Assembly: GCA_033675545.1 (NCBI GenBank)
Contig: JAWDGP010003588.1
Span: 515,001 to 579,000 of the forward strand
DNA: 64,000 nt
Source of the DNA: Elysia crispata
Taxonomy: Eukaryota > Mollusca > Gastropoda > Plakobranchidae
Direction: 5' to 3'
The notes under the pieces were generated by a model. It saw only the letters and a program-made list of their open reading frames with translations, did no database searches and was not told where the DNA came from. The first letter of the stretch is position 1. Each line of letters begins with the position of its first letter. This document shows positions 1 to 13,107 of the stretch, piece after piece. The translations under genes and the position numbers were made by a program.

Positions 1-449
1 TCTCCTTCAGCTCTACAGAAGATCCATACACGATGTCTTATAGTTACTGTAGGTCAATCTGACACTTCATCCCTCACTATAATTATGGAATGGCTCATCT
101 CCTTCAGCTCTACAGAAGATCCATACACGATGTCTTATAGTTACTGTAGGTCAATCCGACACTTCATCCCTCACTATAATTATGGAATGGCTCATCTCCT
201 TCAGCTCTACAGAAGATCCATACACGATGTCTTATACTGTAGGTCAATCTGACATTTCATCCCTCACTATAATTATGGAATGGCTCATCTCCTTCAGCTC
301 TACAGAAGATCCATACACGATGTCTTATAGTTACTGTAGGTCAATCTGACACTTCATCTCTCACTATAATTATGGAATGGCTCATCTCCTTCAGCTCTAC
401 AGAAGATCCATACACGATGTCTTATAGTTACTGTAGGTCAATCTGACAC
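1..449. repeat. 97-bp tandem satellite, about 4.6 copies, cut by window edge
   Basis: Five near-identical units start at 1, 98, 195, 288 and 385, each opening with TCTCCTTCAGCTCTACAGAA. The period is 97 bp except for the third unit, which is 93 bp because it lacks the four bases between CTTATA and CTGTAGG. Units differ only by scattered single bases. The last unit stops near 449 after GTCAATCTGACAC. The first unit begins exactly at base 1, so the array probably runs on to the left. No reading frame spans it. It is a minisatellite or satellite edge; function unknown. Confidence 0.95.
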
Positions 450-484
450 AAAAATGTTCAGTCTAAAATATTCTTAGAGGTGCC

Positions 485-560
485 AGTTGCTCAGCCGTCC
501 GAAAATTGGTAAATCCTGGCTTGAATCCTGGGAACGGCGCTTTACAAAGATGTGAATGGG
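485..560 (+). repeat. Possible decayed tRNA-derived SINE fragment
   Basis: A TTGCTCAGCCGTCCG stretch (487-501) resembles a tRNA A box, and GGCTTGAATCC (518-528) resembles the B box. A short stretch with GGGAACGGCGCTTTAC and GTGAATGGGTA follows. The unit lacks a foldable acceptor stem and is not a functional tRNA. The call rests on two short motifs only. Confidence 0.3.
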
Positions 561-2596
561 TATCGGTTTGAGCCGGGGTCAAATATCTACAACAGACCAG
601 CGCTCTGCCTGGGGCGCATGATTGAACACTTTATCAATCTGTAAACCGTTACGAAGCTCCAGCTTGTCGCAAAGGAATTAAATACAATTGGTTGGATTTT
701 TGGGTTGTTTTTTTTTTCAATCTTATTATGACTCCCTTCGGATTGCATTACTGTTAAAATCCTTAAAAATCGGTGAACTCTCAGGAGGAAAAGAATTCCG
801 TGAAAAATTATTATTAGTTTATAGAAAAGAACTTCGGTAGTTTTGACGTGCTCAAGAGTGCTTTGAATTGTAGGCATAAAAGCCACAAACTCTTTGAGTT
901 GCCATCCCTGAATTCACCCTCCTATAGAGCCGCCTTTAACTTATAAATCTAAGACGAAAGGCCAGAGTTACTCATCTCTTCATGGCGCGAAGATGATCAA
1001 CAAGGCCATGTCGGGGAAAGAGGGTATTTGAGATTCATTCGTGAAGTAACAAAACGTCAGTTTTACGGACCCATCGTTTCAATTTTTTATCGATAAGCAA
1101 TCAAAGGGTTTCTCTGAGGCGTCAATCAATATTTCGAAAGGGCATCTAGCCATCACGTATGGTGCATGAAGTTAAATCAATTGACGCGATCGACAATCAA
1201 TAACTGTGTGCATTTTGACGGAGGTTGGGTGAAACGTTTTCTTTTACAGGCACAGTGTCCAATTCAGCAAACATAATGTGTGTTTTGGGATCGGAAACGC
1301 TACCCAACAGCTGCAAAGAATAGTTCAGGACTTCCGAAATTTGATCATCGAAAAAGCCGAATATAGCTTAGCAGTAAGAAAGTCGTGAACTTTGAGATAT
1401 CTGAAGAATTTCTTTTGCTTTTTGAGGAAACTTTAAACCTTTTAAGCTCTTGAAAGAGATGACCTAGTACTCTTACTGTTGAAATGGCAAGGTTTACACT
1501 CGAGTAGCAAAAGTCCGCGTGGGTCCCTTTATCTACCATTGTATTGAAGAGTGGTTCTTGGTTCTCTAAGTTTGAATGAGACAGCCAAATATGCCTCAAC
1601 AGCATATCTAACAACCAGAAGGGGTACTAAAATGATTTTTAACTACCATTGCAGCCTCGGAGCTTTGAAAATAACCAATAATAAATCTCGAAGACTTTAA
1701 AGATAACGAAAACGTTTTTAGTGATAATGTAAATCTGATGACGAATAACAAAAAAAATAGGCTCTAGCCTCGTCTTGGGCGAGTTGTTTATACAAATTTG
1801 GTTAACTGATCTCACTTGACTAATGGTGGGGCTTGGATGCGATTAACAAATGTATACCACATGAACACGCACAAAAATTGTTAACATGACAACGATTTCA
1901 TTAAGCATTAGAAGGTTAAAGAATTTTAATGATGCATACTACATCGGACCTATAATGCAAAGCGACACCCAATCAAGATAATAATGCGTACGAACACAAT
2001 AACCATGTAATGCTTCATTGAAAAAAAAATTATTACAAGCAAATTAAAGAGGTTTATCCCAAGTTTCAGCTGCAGAAGTGACGTAAAGGGGAAAAAATGA
2101 ATCCCTTCTTACATTATGTGCCTTAAAACCTCTGAAAAAATTAGAAGTAATTCTAATGAAAAATCGTAATACGTTAGAAGATAAAATGACTCCAGTGAAA
2201 ACAAAAACTTAGAGAAGTAAAAGAAATGGGAGTGGTCGATTTAAAAAAAAAATGGTGAGAAAAAAAAAACAGTGATGATTATGAATTTAGACAAATGAAG
2301 CGATAAAAATTCATCGTGCAGAAAGCGTTGAAAGTTATTTTGACTGTGAGATTTAAAAAAAAAAAAAAAAAAAAAGATAAATTTAGGATCTTAACTGGTT
2401 GATTAGGGCCTAGAAGATTTTAAGAATGTCGTTCAAGATCAATATTTTTCTGAGTGATAAAATCTAGCTGCGTGAACATAAATCATTCGTGGAAACAAGT
2501 GCGACTTTTACCGCAGTAAGTCAAATTTAGCTCATTGGTGCGAAGAACTTTTAATCGAATTGAGGTGTTTGGTAAGAATGAGGAGGGCTAGGGATT
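561..2596. other. Intergenic, no gene recognised
   Basis: AT-rich DNA with short A-tracts (for example 2354-2375). Open frames are at most about 100 codons, with no recognisable domain, splice pattern or codon bias. I see no gene here. Confidence 0.7.

Positions 2597-2647
<51 letters not shown>
2597..2647. repeat. (GA)n microsatellite
   Basis: About 50 bp of uninterrupted GA dinucleotides, followed by a purine-rich degenerate tail. The Leu/Ser-repeat frame on the minus strand here is an artefact of the repeat. Confidence 0.95.
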
Positions 2648-5263
2648 CAGACAGAAAGACAGAGATAAAGAGACAAACATGAAATGAGACAGCGAAGTCA
2701 TTGACAGTGTAAAATGTAGAGTTCAAAGAAAAATCCCTGCACTTACATGTATTTGGTTCTAATCTGAACATCCTCATTCTTATGAAAGTGCCATCATATC
2801 AATGTTGTATGGATAAGACCGTATCAAATTTATTAAAAAGCTAACCGTGCATTTTTAGAGGGGTGAGCGTCAAATTCATCAACACTAAAGTAAATGCAAA
2901 GACACCATGTCAGAGTCAATTTTTATTTTAATATATTTTTGAAAATTATTCCAGAGAGGATAGCAGCTAGAAGCCGGGCGAAAAAAAAAATCAGTCGATA
3001 GATAAGGTTGGGACAACAATCAATAACTACTAATCGTTCCAGCGGCCTCTACAGACCAGAAATAGGTGGCTTTACTTCATTATGAGACTGGCTTGCGATG
3101 TTTCCTTGTGATACTATGCAGTTTAAACACAGACTCACACACGTATTCTATGTCTCACGCCCATCCGTCTTATTCTCTCTTGCAAGTCCCTAGATCTCTT
3201 AAGTAGATGTGCATCCTTTTCTTATATTTTGTCTGCAGGTTTATATTTAATCACTTTAACCCTAAATTATTTATTTTCAGCTTTGCGAAAAAGTTTCTTC
3301 TTATCCCCTTATGCAAAAGCAAAGATCATCCCATCTAGAGTTAAAAGTTATCACATTGCTAACGCACAAACAGAAACTGAGTAAGTGAAGGCAAAAAAAA
3401 AAAAAGGGGGGGGGGGGGGGAAAGAGAGGAGACACAGAGACGAATTAATGAGAAATCTGATTCCGGAGGAGGATGGAAGTCAGGTTGAAACAAAACCACT
3501 CACCTTCGACTTAGGAGAAAAAAAGGGGCCCAAAAGCGCGGTGACGTATCGACCAGACGACCGTGACAGTCCTCCGGTTAAAGGTCAAGGTCTTTCACAA
3601 ATTGGCCTGAGGTGGCTCTCTCTCTCTCTCTCTCTTTCCCCGGCCTGTGAGGACAACCAGGGAGTGCGGAGGGTTGTTGAGTGAGTATACGGGTGTTGTG
3701 ACCAGCGGAGGAGCAGAGCTGAAGCAGTGATGAGGGGGTTACATGGAGGAGAACAAGCGCAACACGGACAGGGACTTGCAATGAATGATGACTGATGATT
3801 CCTCACCTATCCACTTGTAATCGACCTGATTTAGATAGCATGTCCCTTAGAGGAAAAATAACAATCCCCGAGGTAAAAAACTTTGGTCAATCCAATCAGT
3901 TTTGAAGCTTAAGTGAGGTCCAGTTGCGAAGCTGGGCCACGGGCCAACGTCCTTCACCAGGCGATGAAACAAAGCAACCCAAGATGCTCTTGTGCCGAGG
4001 CACGCGATTTGTGTACCGCTATGTGTTTTTTGGATCCCTTGAAAATAAGGGAAGACTTTCCATAAAATTAAGAATCTTCTGGATGTGGGATGACTATCAC
4101 ACTGCAGATGTAGAAATTCCGCTGCCAGCGAAGAGTCAGCAGCGAATGTGATCCGTGGATATTGAGATTCGACTCCTAAAGCTCATGAACTTGCGAAGAA
4201 AACACTTGGAATATCGACTTGACAAAAAAAAGAGCCACTTCTTCCTTAGTATTTAGTAGCACTGAGTTCTAACGTATCTCATGAATGGAGATTTTTGTTT
4301 ATATTTCTGAATAAGGGACATCAAAGCGATAAGTAGTATGCGTCAAATATTTCACTTTACTCTAGGATTCTCGTTTCACTTCTAACAAATCAGATGTCAC
4401 TTTATGCAGGTTTGCTGCACTCAGTTCGCTTCTTACACACAGTATCAATCAATGATGTGAAAGACTAACTGTCTCGGGATGCGGTGATGAAATGATACTT
4501 AAGTACATTACATTCTATGCTCTCTCTCCATACATTAATAAAAATACTATTTTGATGATAGTAGGCCAGAAACACCGTGAAAGTGCTGAATCGATGATGC
4601 TCGAGGGTGACTGTGATAAGTGTTTGTATGATAATGTGAAGATAACCGAGTACCCAAAAAAATTTTGGCCTCAATACTTCATTATCTATGTCTACAGATA
4701 CACCGGCCGTATATTAATTGTCCCAATTTGAAAAGTTCTGCAATGGTTCATGCCGTAAGGGTTTGTAGTGTGAACCTTAGAAAAAAAGGAGGAAAAGAGG
4801 GGGGGGTAAAGCAGCTCTACGGGAAAATGCTGGAGGATAAAACCGAATTGAAAAGGTGCTGTAACGTGCAGGGTTGGGAGAGTGCCGCATGCAAGGAGTC
4901 TGCCTCACCAGATAGTCTTGGTGGCGGAGATGTCTCCGTCGCCCGCACGTTTCTCAGTTCTGGGTGTCCGCATCACCAGGATGTCTGGAAACTCTTCTGT
5001 TATGGCTGATTGTCTTGTGAAGGAAATGTCTGAATCTGGACCCACACACCCCACCAGGCTTGATTAACCAGAACTGATGTTGCGGTCTGCGGAAATACAC
5101 GCACAAAAAAAAATATGTAAGACTTGCATATCACGTAATTCACTATGACATTTGATTGTCAATGGAAACGATGCAATGAACTACAGAAAATCACGGAACT
5201 GAAGAAAAGTCTAACTAAGGAATCCACTCAAGAGAATGCTGCTAGAAGAAGTGTTGGTTTGAA
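2648..5263. other. Intergenic with poly-A/poly-G tract
   Basis: No gene recognised. Holds an A13-G15 homopolymer junction (3393-3420), a short CT run (about 3617-3638) and several short frames without family resemblance. Confidence 0.65.
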
Positions 5264-5297
5264 TATGTGTGTGAGTGTGTTTGTGTGTGTATGTGTG

Positions 5298-5391
<94 letters not shown>
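5264..5391. repeat. Compound (GT)n-(TA)n microsatellite
   Basis: A GT-rich run (about 5264-5298) leads into about 87 bp of perfect TA repeat (5305-5391). The Tyr-Ile repeat frames on both strands are translations of this repeat, not genes. Confidence 0.95.
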
Positions 5392-5396
<5 letters not shown>

Positions 5397-7148
5397 CGGG
5401 GTGGTGTTAAATGAGGAAAGAAGCAAAATGATTGGAAGATAAGCAAGGTAAATAAATCAAAGTAACAATATGACACTCAAAAACAGAAAGCACATTAGGC
5501 AGGTCCTGATAAATTTTGGAAACAGGAATGATGTTTGAGGGCGCTTTTCCTGTGTGCTCTTTAAACTCTAAAAAAGCCAAATTACCTTATGTCCTCATTT
5601 ATGGAGAGAACCTATGGTCGACAGTGGTAGAGTGTGGAGAGAAGAAGATTTTGGATGAAATTGAAAAGCATGGAGGGCAATAGCAGATATAAATTTTGGT
5701 GAAGTTCAGAATAGTGTGGATTCATATAATTATTTTAGAGGAGACTGAAATGCTCCCGGTTTGACAAATTACTATATGCGTTAAGGGAAACCGACTGAAC
5801 TTCCCTTTGGCAGAAATTTCGCAATATACAAAAAAAGATGACAAATAATGAAATACATGTAATAAAAAAACTATTCTTCTCATTAATCAACCAACAAGAG
5901 CGGTAAGACAACATAGATTGAACAGAAGCAGCATAGCTCTTTTGTGTTTAAGAAATATTAAACCCTAATGAAGCGAAGTCCTCTTTTTTTTTCCCTTTCA
6001 TTGATCTTAAACATTATTGTACAATGAAAATACCATTTAAAGATATAGAATAAAGCATTATTATAGTTAACGCAGTAAGGAGAAAGAAGGAGAGAGTAAG
6101 ACAAGCCGATAACGGCGATGAGTCCAGATCAAAAGATATTTATTTCAGAAAGTGAATACCATGGTCAAAGTAGGGAACATACATTTAACGAAAGTGAAAA
6201 ATGTCAAACATGCATTCTGTAGAAGTAACGCCTCGAGTCAGGTTTCACCACAGCAGCAAACCACTTGAAGGAGTAGGAGAGGGTGAAAGATGGTAATCAA
6301 TAGAGCAGAACGCACTACCCTATGGAAACAATGTCAAGCAGATTAGTACCAGGGTTAGCCTAATCAAAAAGGGGACTGTACTTAAAGACGCGAGAGAAAG
6401 TAAATGGTAGTACCCGACAGGTCGGTAGTGTCGGGTTCTCTGCTCCTTGTCTCTGCGTAAACCGGCCTCGTTGCTAAGGTAAACAAATTTTTGGGGGAGC
6501 GCCATGATATACCAATGCAGTGCGGGGTGCAGTCGGCGTGGTTGATTGACTAGGCGAGTCTCAGTGGTCTCGGCCATTTTTGGCAAAGGTGGCCATTGAA
6601 GCCATGTGACAAACACGTTAGTCGTTATTACTGGGAACAAACCCGGAGGAACACGTCTTGAGAAAGATAAAGCAAGAAAGAGAGAGAGAGGGAGAAAACG
6701 GAACAGGAAACCGACAATTAGGTCATACCTAAGAAAATAGCTCTGCTTATAATGTAACCCCATTAAGATTTAACCAACCGCCCCACTTCTCTGCTCCCTG
6801 GCCCAGTAACAGTGATCAATACAGTTTCACACAACACTGTATGTATCTAATGGTGCGAGACGAATGCAAGTATTAGTGGGAGAGTTCACCACACCAGCTT
6901 TAAAAAAAAAAAAGAAGAAGAAGAAGAAAAAGATCCTTTTCATTTGTACAAAAAAAAAAAATGAACATGAAACGATTTGTTAAAACAAGTTTCATTTAAA
7001 CCAAAGCTTATAATAAATGTAATAATATTCTTTAATGTCATTTCTCTGATTACACTGGCCTGAAAACTTGTGGGGTTTGCTTGTTTTGTTTTTCACATTT
7101 TGTTCGTCTTCGTTTTGTTTTTGGTTTAGTTAGTTGTGTTTTGTTTTT

Positions 7149-7149
7149 A

Positions 7150-7180
<31 letters not shown>
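7149..7180. repeat. (TA)n(GT)n microsatellite
   Basis: About 16 bp of TA followed by 15 bp of GT; a T18-G7 homopolymer run lies just downstream at about 7207-7231. Confidence 0.9.
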
Positions 7181-7181
<1 letters not shown>

Positions 7182-10100
7182 TTTATGGATCTTTTCTGTT
7201 GGTCATTTTTTTTTTTTTTTTTTTGGGGGGGTGTTCTTGTTTTGATCTCTTTCTCTTCATTTCGTTTGGATTGATTTCCCGTAGAGTAGAATGTCAACAC
7301 AAAGAAATTCATAAAGAGCCGGCTATGAAAATCATGGCAGTCGCTTCTCATTAGTTAAACTTCATGCCGAGCTAGTACAATGAAAGAGATATTTTTCCCT
7401 TAAATAGAATCAACTGCTGACGAGATATTTTGGCGACCATGTATTATGCATCGTTTAATGTAACAAAAAGGGGAGGAAAACGTGGATACATTAAGAACTT
7501 ATGATAAACATACTCATAAAACCAATGCATTCGGCAAAAATCAATTTGAGATAACATGAAATCCAACAAAATTTTACATTTTGAAGAAATATCAATGCTT
7601 CAGTCACAACTACCAGAAAACTTCCCTTTTACGCTAAGGGCACCTTGGGCCAAAACCAGGGACGAGTCAAACCTTGTACGTGGGTCGAATTTAAATTGTT
7701 AATATCTCTACTTTACTAGGTTAAAGTTTCTTCCGACTTTTTGTTGCATTTTTTTATTCTTTTTCGTAAACAGACATTTAAAAAAAAATAACAGATTCTT
7801 GCTCTGCACTCGGTCTTAAGGAGCGGCATTGGCCTAAAACACTAGAACTGAAAAAAGGTAGTCATTTTTATACTTCAAATGTGTCCCATTTCGTACATGA
7901 TTTTTTTTCTTTCCCAACATCGACTGGTGCATACACGTACTTTCGACTAGGCGAAAAATTAACTCGTCAGAAGGAAAAAAAAAAAAAAGAAGGATTATGA
8001 GGGTCAGTTGTGTCGCTCAGAAAATGTATAGCTTAAGCAAATTTATAATCAAAATAACTGAAGTATAATAAACTGGTGAACTGAAAATATAACCCTATAA
8101 ATAGCAATGGGTCCATCGTTACGCCTATGCTAGTAAAAACCAGCATCAGGTGTGATCACAATACGGAGTGGGTCTATTGAAAGATCAGCGCCGCGTTCAA
8201 AGTGTCCAGAAGTAAGAGTAAGCATCCATGTGTGTTCATCCTCTGAAACGAGCTCTCGCTCTTAATAAAAGCTGTGTACGGTTCGATCTATTGATTTCTC
8301 AATCGCTTCCTCTGCCCAAGGTCATTCCACGTGATGGATGAAGGTGGGGAGAAAATTTATTCAATACACATACCGCTGAAATGTTAGCGCTGACTTGGGA
8401 ACAATATGAGCGGGTAATTTCTTTTAGATTAACCACGACATAAGGCCGATCCGAACTACCAAACACGAAAAAGGTAATGATGGGTCGAAATCATGTTTAT
8501 AAGAGAGTATGGGTCGGAGTGAAGGGAAGGGGAAGGTAAAGGTTCTAAAAGTTTATATGAATAGTTCTCATGCGATGTTTCACAGAATAATAAGCTTCCA
8601 ATTCATTCTCTGCCCTACAAAGGAAGGGATCTAAAAATAATAGCGGTACCATCACGCTTTGAAAACTAAAAAAAAAAAAAAAAAAAGAAAGAAAAGCCTG
8701 GTGGAGAGAAGCGTAGCATATCTTGTACTTTATCCGCAAGTGAAACACTCGTGAAAGGCCTGACGCTGGAGTGAAATGAAACTTCATTAAAAAAAAAAAA
8801 AAAAAACTTAGCACGAGGTGGTAATTGTATAGAACTGTAACTATGGTTCGGTAGAATGTTAACCTTTGGCACCCTGCTGAACATGCCACACGTGCTGCGT
8901 TGTTTTGGTACCACAGTACGAGTCATTCTGAAGAACCAATCATACGCACAGTGAAAAGGACGCAATTCAATGATACAGTATGGACAGAGTGAAGTAGCAA
9001 AACAAAATCAATCATTTGCAGGCAAAAAAAAAAAAAAAAACCCAAAAGAAACCAACGGAATTTTCTTTTTTAAAAGATAACTAATGGGGACTGATTTCAA
9101 AGGGCCTTGAAATTTTACTCGGGAGCTTTAAATCTCTGTTAATGACGCCACTGCTAACTTTACCAAAACAAGCTGCCAAAATACAAAAATAGTAGAAAGG
9201 TAGAAAGTTTTACATTTCATCGGTTGGTGTCATTTTTTTTTTAATTCATCCGCGTATTCTCCAGTTTGGCATACGATGACGATAAAACATGATTGTTAGA
9301 GTTAGTCTACAAACTGAGTCATGCAACTTAATATCGCGATAGAAAACACACTGAATGACATAGGGGCGAGTTCAAAATCCACTTCGAAATCTAGGTCTGC
9401 ATATCATAGGCAAGAGACGCTTTTATGCCGTATCGAGTCTGAATATCGACTGCCGTCTAATCTACAGGTGAGAAATGAAGCCTTGATATCTCATCCAACT
9501 GAAACGTATCATATTTGACGGAATGGGCGGACCTGAAAGACACAACAAAGCAGCACTATCACGAAAAACGTTTGTTGGAATATGAAACTTTTTTATACAG
9601 CTTCTACAAATGTAGTTAATTGTATTCACGTAATAGCGTGGTGAGTTTTGAAAAAGGATGTTTTCCCCGTCCCCGTTTATTGAAGAATACAATTCTCTCA
9701 TTTCTAATAAAATATTATGTAAAATTTCAATTATATAGCACAAGTGGACAAAGAAAAGAATGGAAACGCAAGAGAAAATCGAATTGTTATGGCTGAATGA
9801 GCAACTCGAAAGTTTACAGGCTTGAAAGTCGATGACATCATTCTTTGTAGAAATGGGGTCACTAATTTTATATCAAAACTGTTGTGCTAGAGAGATACGA
9901 AGATTTTCTAATTTTGCTTCAGTTTGGTGTTTGTTTTGTTTCTTTTTTTTTAATTTTGCCCAATAACTATAACGGACTAAACCACTTCCTGGTCTGTTAC
10001 GACTTCCGTTTTTCTTTACCTGCTACAATTTCGATCGCTAAATTAAATACGCACATTTATATTATAAAAGGCAACTTCGATTTCTTTCTCCGTCACAACT

Positions 10101-12051
10101 TCTCAATGCACAGAGTTGAAGTTTATGATTTTGCTCTAACAAGATCAGTGTCCCACGCGGTACAAAAAAAAATAGTTAAAGAAAAGTTATCGACTTTTAA
10201 ATTAAAAGAAAATTGTTGGAGCCATTTCAGAGAACGTGCAAAATGTTTTCTACATTCTTTATAAGTTTCTAACACTGATTTATCGATTAAAAAAAATATG
10301 GAAATGAGGGGGGAAAACCATTCCCCTACAGCCAAGTTTAATACGAATGTTTTTTGGGTTTTTGGGGTTTTTTTTTTTCGGTATCCATTCCCAGACTCAG
10401 GACTCAGACACTAGATATGAACTGAGTTAAATACTGGTGAAGAAAACTTTAAATCACGGACATGACACAGACAAGGTCCAAAAGTGTATCTTTTGGGGAG
10501 TTATCCATAGCATTCGACACACGAGTGATGGAATTTGAAATCCATGACATTAGTCTATTCTCGTAGCGAGAGTGGATCTCACTTTCAGCGGGTTCACTTG
10601 AGCCGACATCAGTACACGTACATGTTGGTGAAACCTAATGATAGGTTTGATAATATGATCCGGTATGGTTCACCCGCAAGCCAACCCCTATCGTGGTATC
10701 CACTCAAGTATAAGACTGATAAAACCCGTCGGCCTCGTAGTGGGATGACAGAACAAAGACTGGTGCAGGTTGGGCCTGCCGAGCGGTATCACGCAACACA
10801 GAGGGTCTAAAACAATAACTAAAAAAAAAAAAAATGATCTAATCTGTAGGAAACGTCATGCGTCTATGACAACAGTATTTCACACTATGGTCGTATTTTC
10901 TTTGACCCAATTACCTTAAATGTAAATTATGGTCAAAGTTTTTCACAGCGTGATAAAGATATGAGTCGGTGAACTATTTCAGGAAACTAGTAAGCTCGGC
11001 ACAAGACCCGCATAAGATCATTATGAAGCCTTCTACAGGGCAATAATAATAAAAAAAAAAATTGAAGGAAATGACACAAATTATCATTAAATAAGATAAT
11101 GGTAGCAATGTCGAAATACAGGTAGAGAATACATAAACCTCAGGAAAAGATTGCTTGCCAATTCATTTTAGAACCAGTTTATGGCTGGTGTCAATTACCT
11201 TACAAAATTAATTTACATGGCCTGCATTCAAATCATATGCTCAAATGGGCACAACATTCAACCAGAAGGAGAGTTCACAACAGACTAGCTTTCTATCTAC
11301 ACGCCACAATATTTGATTCCATATTTCAATCCTGTACAAACACGGGCTCAGAAAATTCTAATCATGGACCTACTGCTGTAAAGAAATGCAAATTTACATT
11401 AACTTTAAATATGCTTAAAAGCTTGTAGATTTCTCGCAAGACATGGATATGCTTTTTAGTCGACTAATTGTCAAATGATGGGCCTACGGTTTTATTTTCT
11501 TTTTTATTTGCGATGGTCTCACTGACTACTTTGGTACTTTTGTTCAATAATGTAAGAGATGAAAACAAGTTTATGAACATATACAGTGTTTATGCACAGG
11601 TATGCAAAGTCACTGCTAGATAAGAAATCTCATACAGATCGATATCCTCTCGGTCTAAAACAAAACACTGGTCCTACGTTGAGGTTTGGCGGATAATCAT
11701 CAATACTAGCATATGCTCCTACAATGATAATAATAATGTAGTTATTAGTTGACATAACTTAATTGACATTTATAAAACCAGCAAAGACGCGATGTAAGTT
11801 CCAAAAAAGTAATTACGACAGTCATGCCTTGTCATTGAAACCCCCTCCACCCCAATGAAAAATAAGAATTGCAATCAAGAACAATTTTCACTTTAATAAA
11901 TACCTGGTTTACTAACGCTAAATTTTTTCGAGAGGATAAAGATCCCTCAATCAAAATTATGAAAATAACGTCTAGAAACAAAATTTCTAGAGAAGCGGTG
12001 CTATTCATGAAGTACGCTACGCTAAAATTCTTGTCGCTTTTAAACAAAAAC

Positions 12052-12096
12052 GAGAGAGAGAGAGAGAGGGAGAGAGGGGAGGGAGAGAGAGAGAGT
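12052..12096. repeat. Imperfect (GA)n tract
   Basis: Purine-only run of GA with GGGA interruptions. Confidence 0.9.
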
Positions 12097-13025
12097 GAAA
12101 GGGTAGTCCTGTGAGAACAAAAAATGTGTCATCATGCTAGTGACTAAAACTGAAAGCAATTAGAAAATTACGCATCAATTTAAAAAAAGTAACAGAACCG
12201 CATCATACATTTTGTTGTTGTTTGTATTGGGTTTTTTTTTAATCATAATTTAATACAAGAAATTATGTTGAATAAAATCCGTCCCTTAAAACTTATTTTC
12301 CTCTAAAGATTACTTCACCGGGTTTCATGAATAATGGGGAGCGCTTAGTAACCACAGCTTTTCCCGAGCAGAAACTGTATGGCGGAAGGAGATGAGAGAT
12401 GAGGAAGAGGAAATAGGGCATGAAGAAACAGACGACCAGTTCTAGGCTTTCTAAGAGGACTTGTCTCCCCCTCTTTGCCTTATCATTCACAGGCTTCAAA
12501 TCGCTTTCGTCAGACGTAGCATCTGATGGCTACACGTTACGACATTCATTTTATGACGACTTGCATTTTTAAGTTGCACTACTCAGGCGTGTCTGGTTCC
12601 AATGATTAATATCACCTTGTCCGCAAAGCAGCCCACAAAAAAAAAACAAAACAAACAAAAACAAAAACATACAAGAATAAAGTAAAGGACAAAATGTTAA
12701 GAGATAAGTTTGAAGTAGCGTCTAGTTGCTGACTGCAGTGGCGGCAAATCAATTTTGACTTCTCGTGCTCGGTGTAAATGCAATCACTTATGAAGTAGAA
12801 GCACTGGTATCAGCATCCAGTGAGCAACAATGCACTGGTAATAATAGTAGTCTTCCGACTTGAAAGCATCAATCTTCTCAAAGCACTATGCAAGACCCTT
12901 TAGAAGAACGAAATTAAACCATCATCTCATCAACTTACTTTTTTTTGTAAATGAAGGGGGAAAAGTCAATACATGCTAGAAATTTCTCTTGCCTAAATCG
13001 TCAACTTCGGGTAGGTCTACTATTG

Positions 13026-13036
13026 AAATAATAATA

Positions 13037-13104
<68 letters not shown>
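13026..13104. repeat. (TAA)n microsatellite
   Basis: About 79 bp of TAA/ATA trinucleotide repeat. It reads as poly-Asn in one plus-strand frame, which is a repeat artefact. Confidence 0.95.

Positions 13105-13107
<3 letters not shown>

Larger units (their letters stand above)
5392..13025. other. Long intergenic stretch, no gene recognised
   Basis: Mostly AT-rich with many A or T homopolymers. A locally GC-richer patch at about 6380-6680 contains a 147-codon minus-strand frame (6320-6763), but that frame has no recognisable domain and begins in low-complexity hydrophobic sequence. A second GC-richer patch lies at 10535-10800, followed by an A-tract at 10821-10834, which could be an old retroposed fragment. 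No exon chain or RNA gene could be supported. Confidence 0.6.

Noticed and set aside
1-449. CRISPR-like array
   Set aside because: Units are contiguous 97-bp tandem repeats without unique spacers, in eukaryotic DNA.
3385-3684. 99-codon frame starting with Lys/Gly runs
   Set aside because: Begins in an A/G homopolymer and ends in a CT repeat; no domain.
6320-6763. 147-codon minus-strand open frame
   Set aside because: No recognisable domain, hydrophobic low-complexity start, in repeat-rich intergenic DNA; no neighbouring exons or splice pattern.
10535-10810. 91-codon plus-strand frame in a GC-richer patch followed by an A-tract
   Set aside because: No similarity to a known protein; a retroposed fragment is possible but unsupported.
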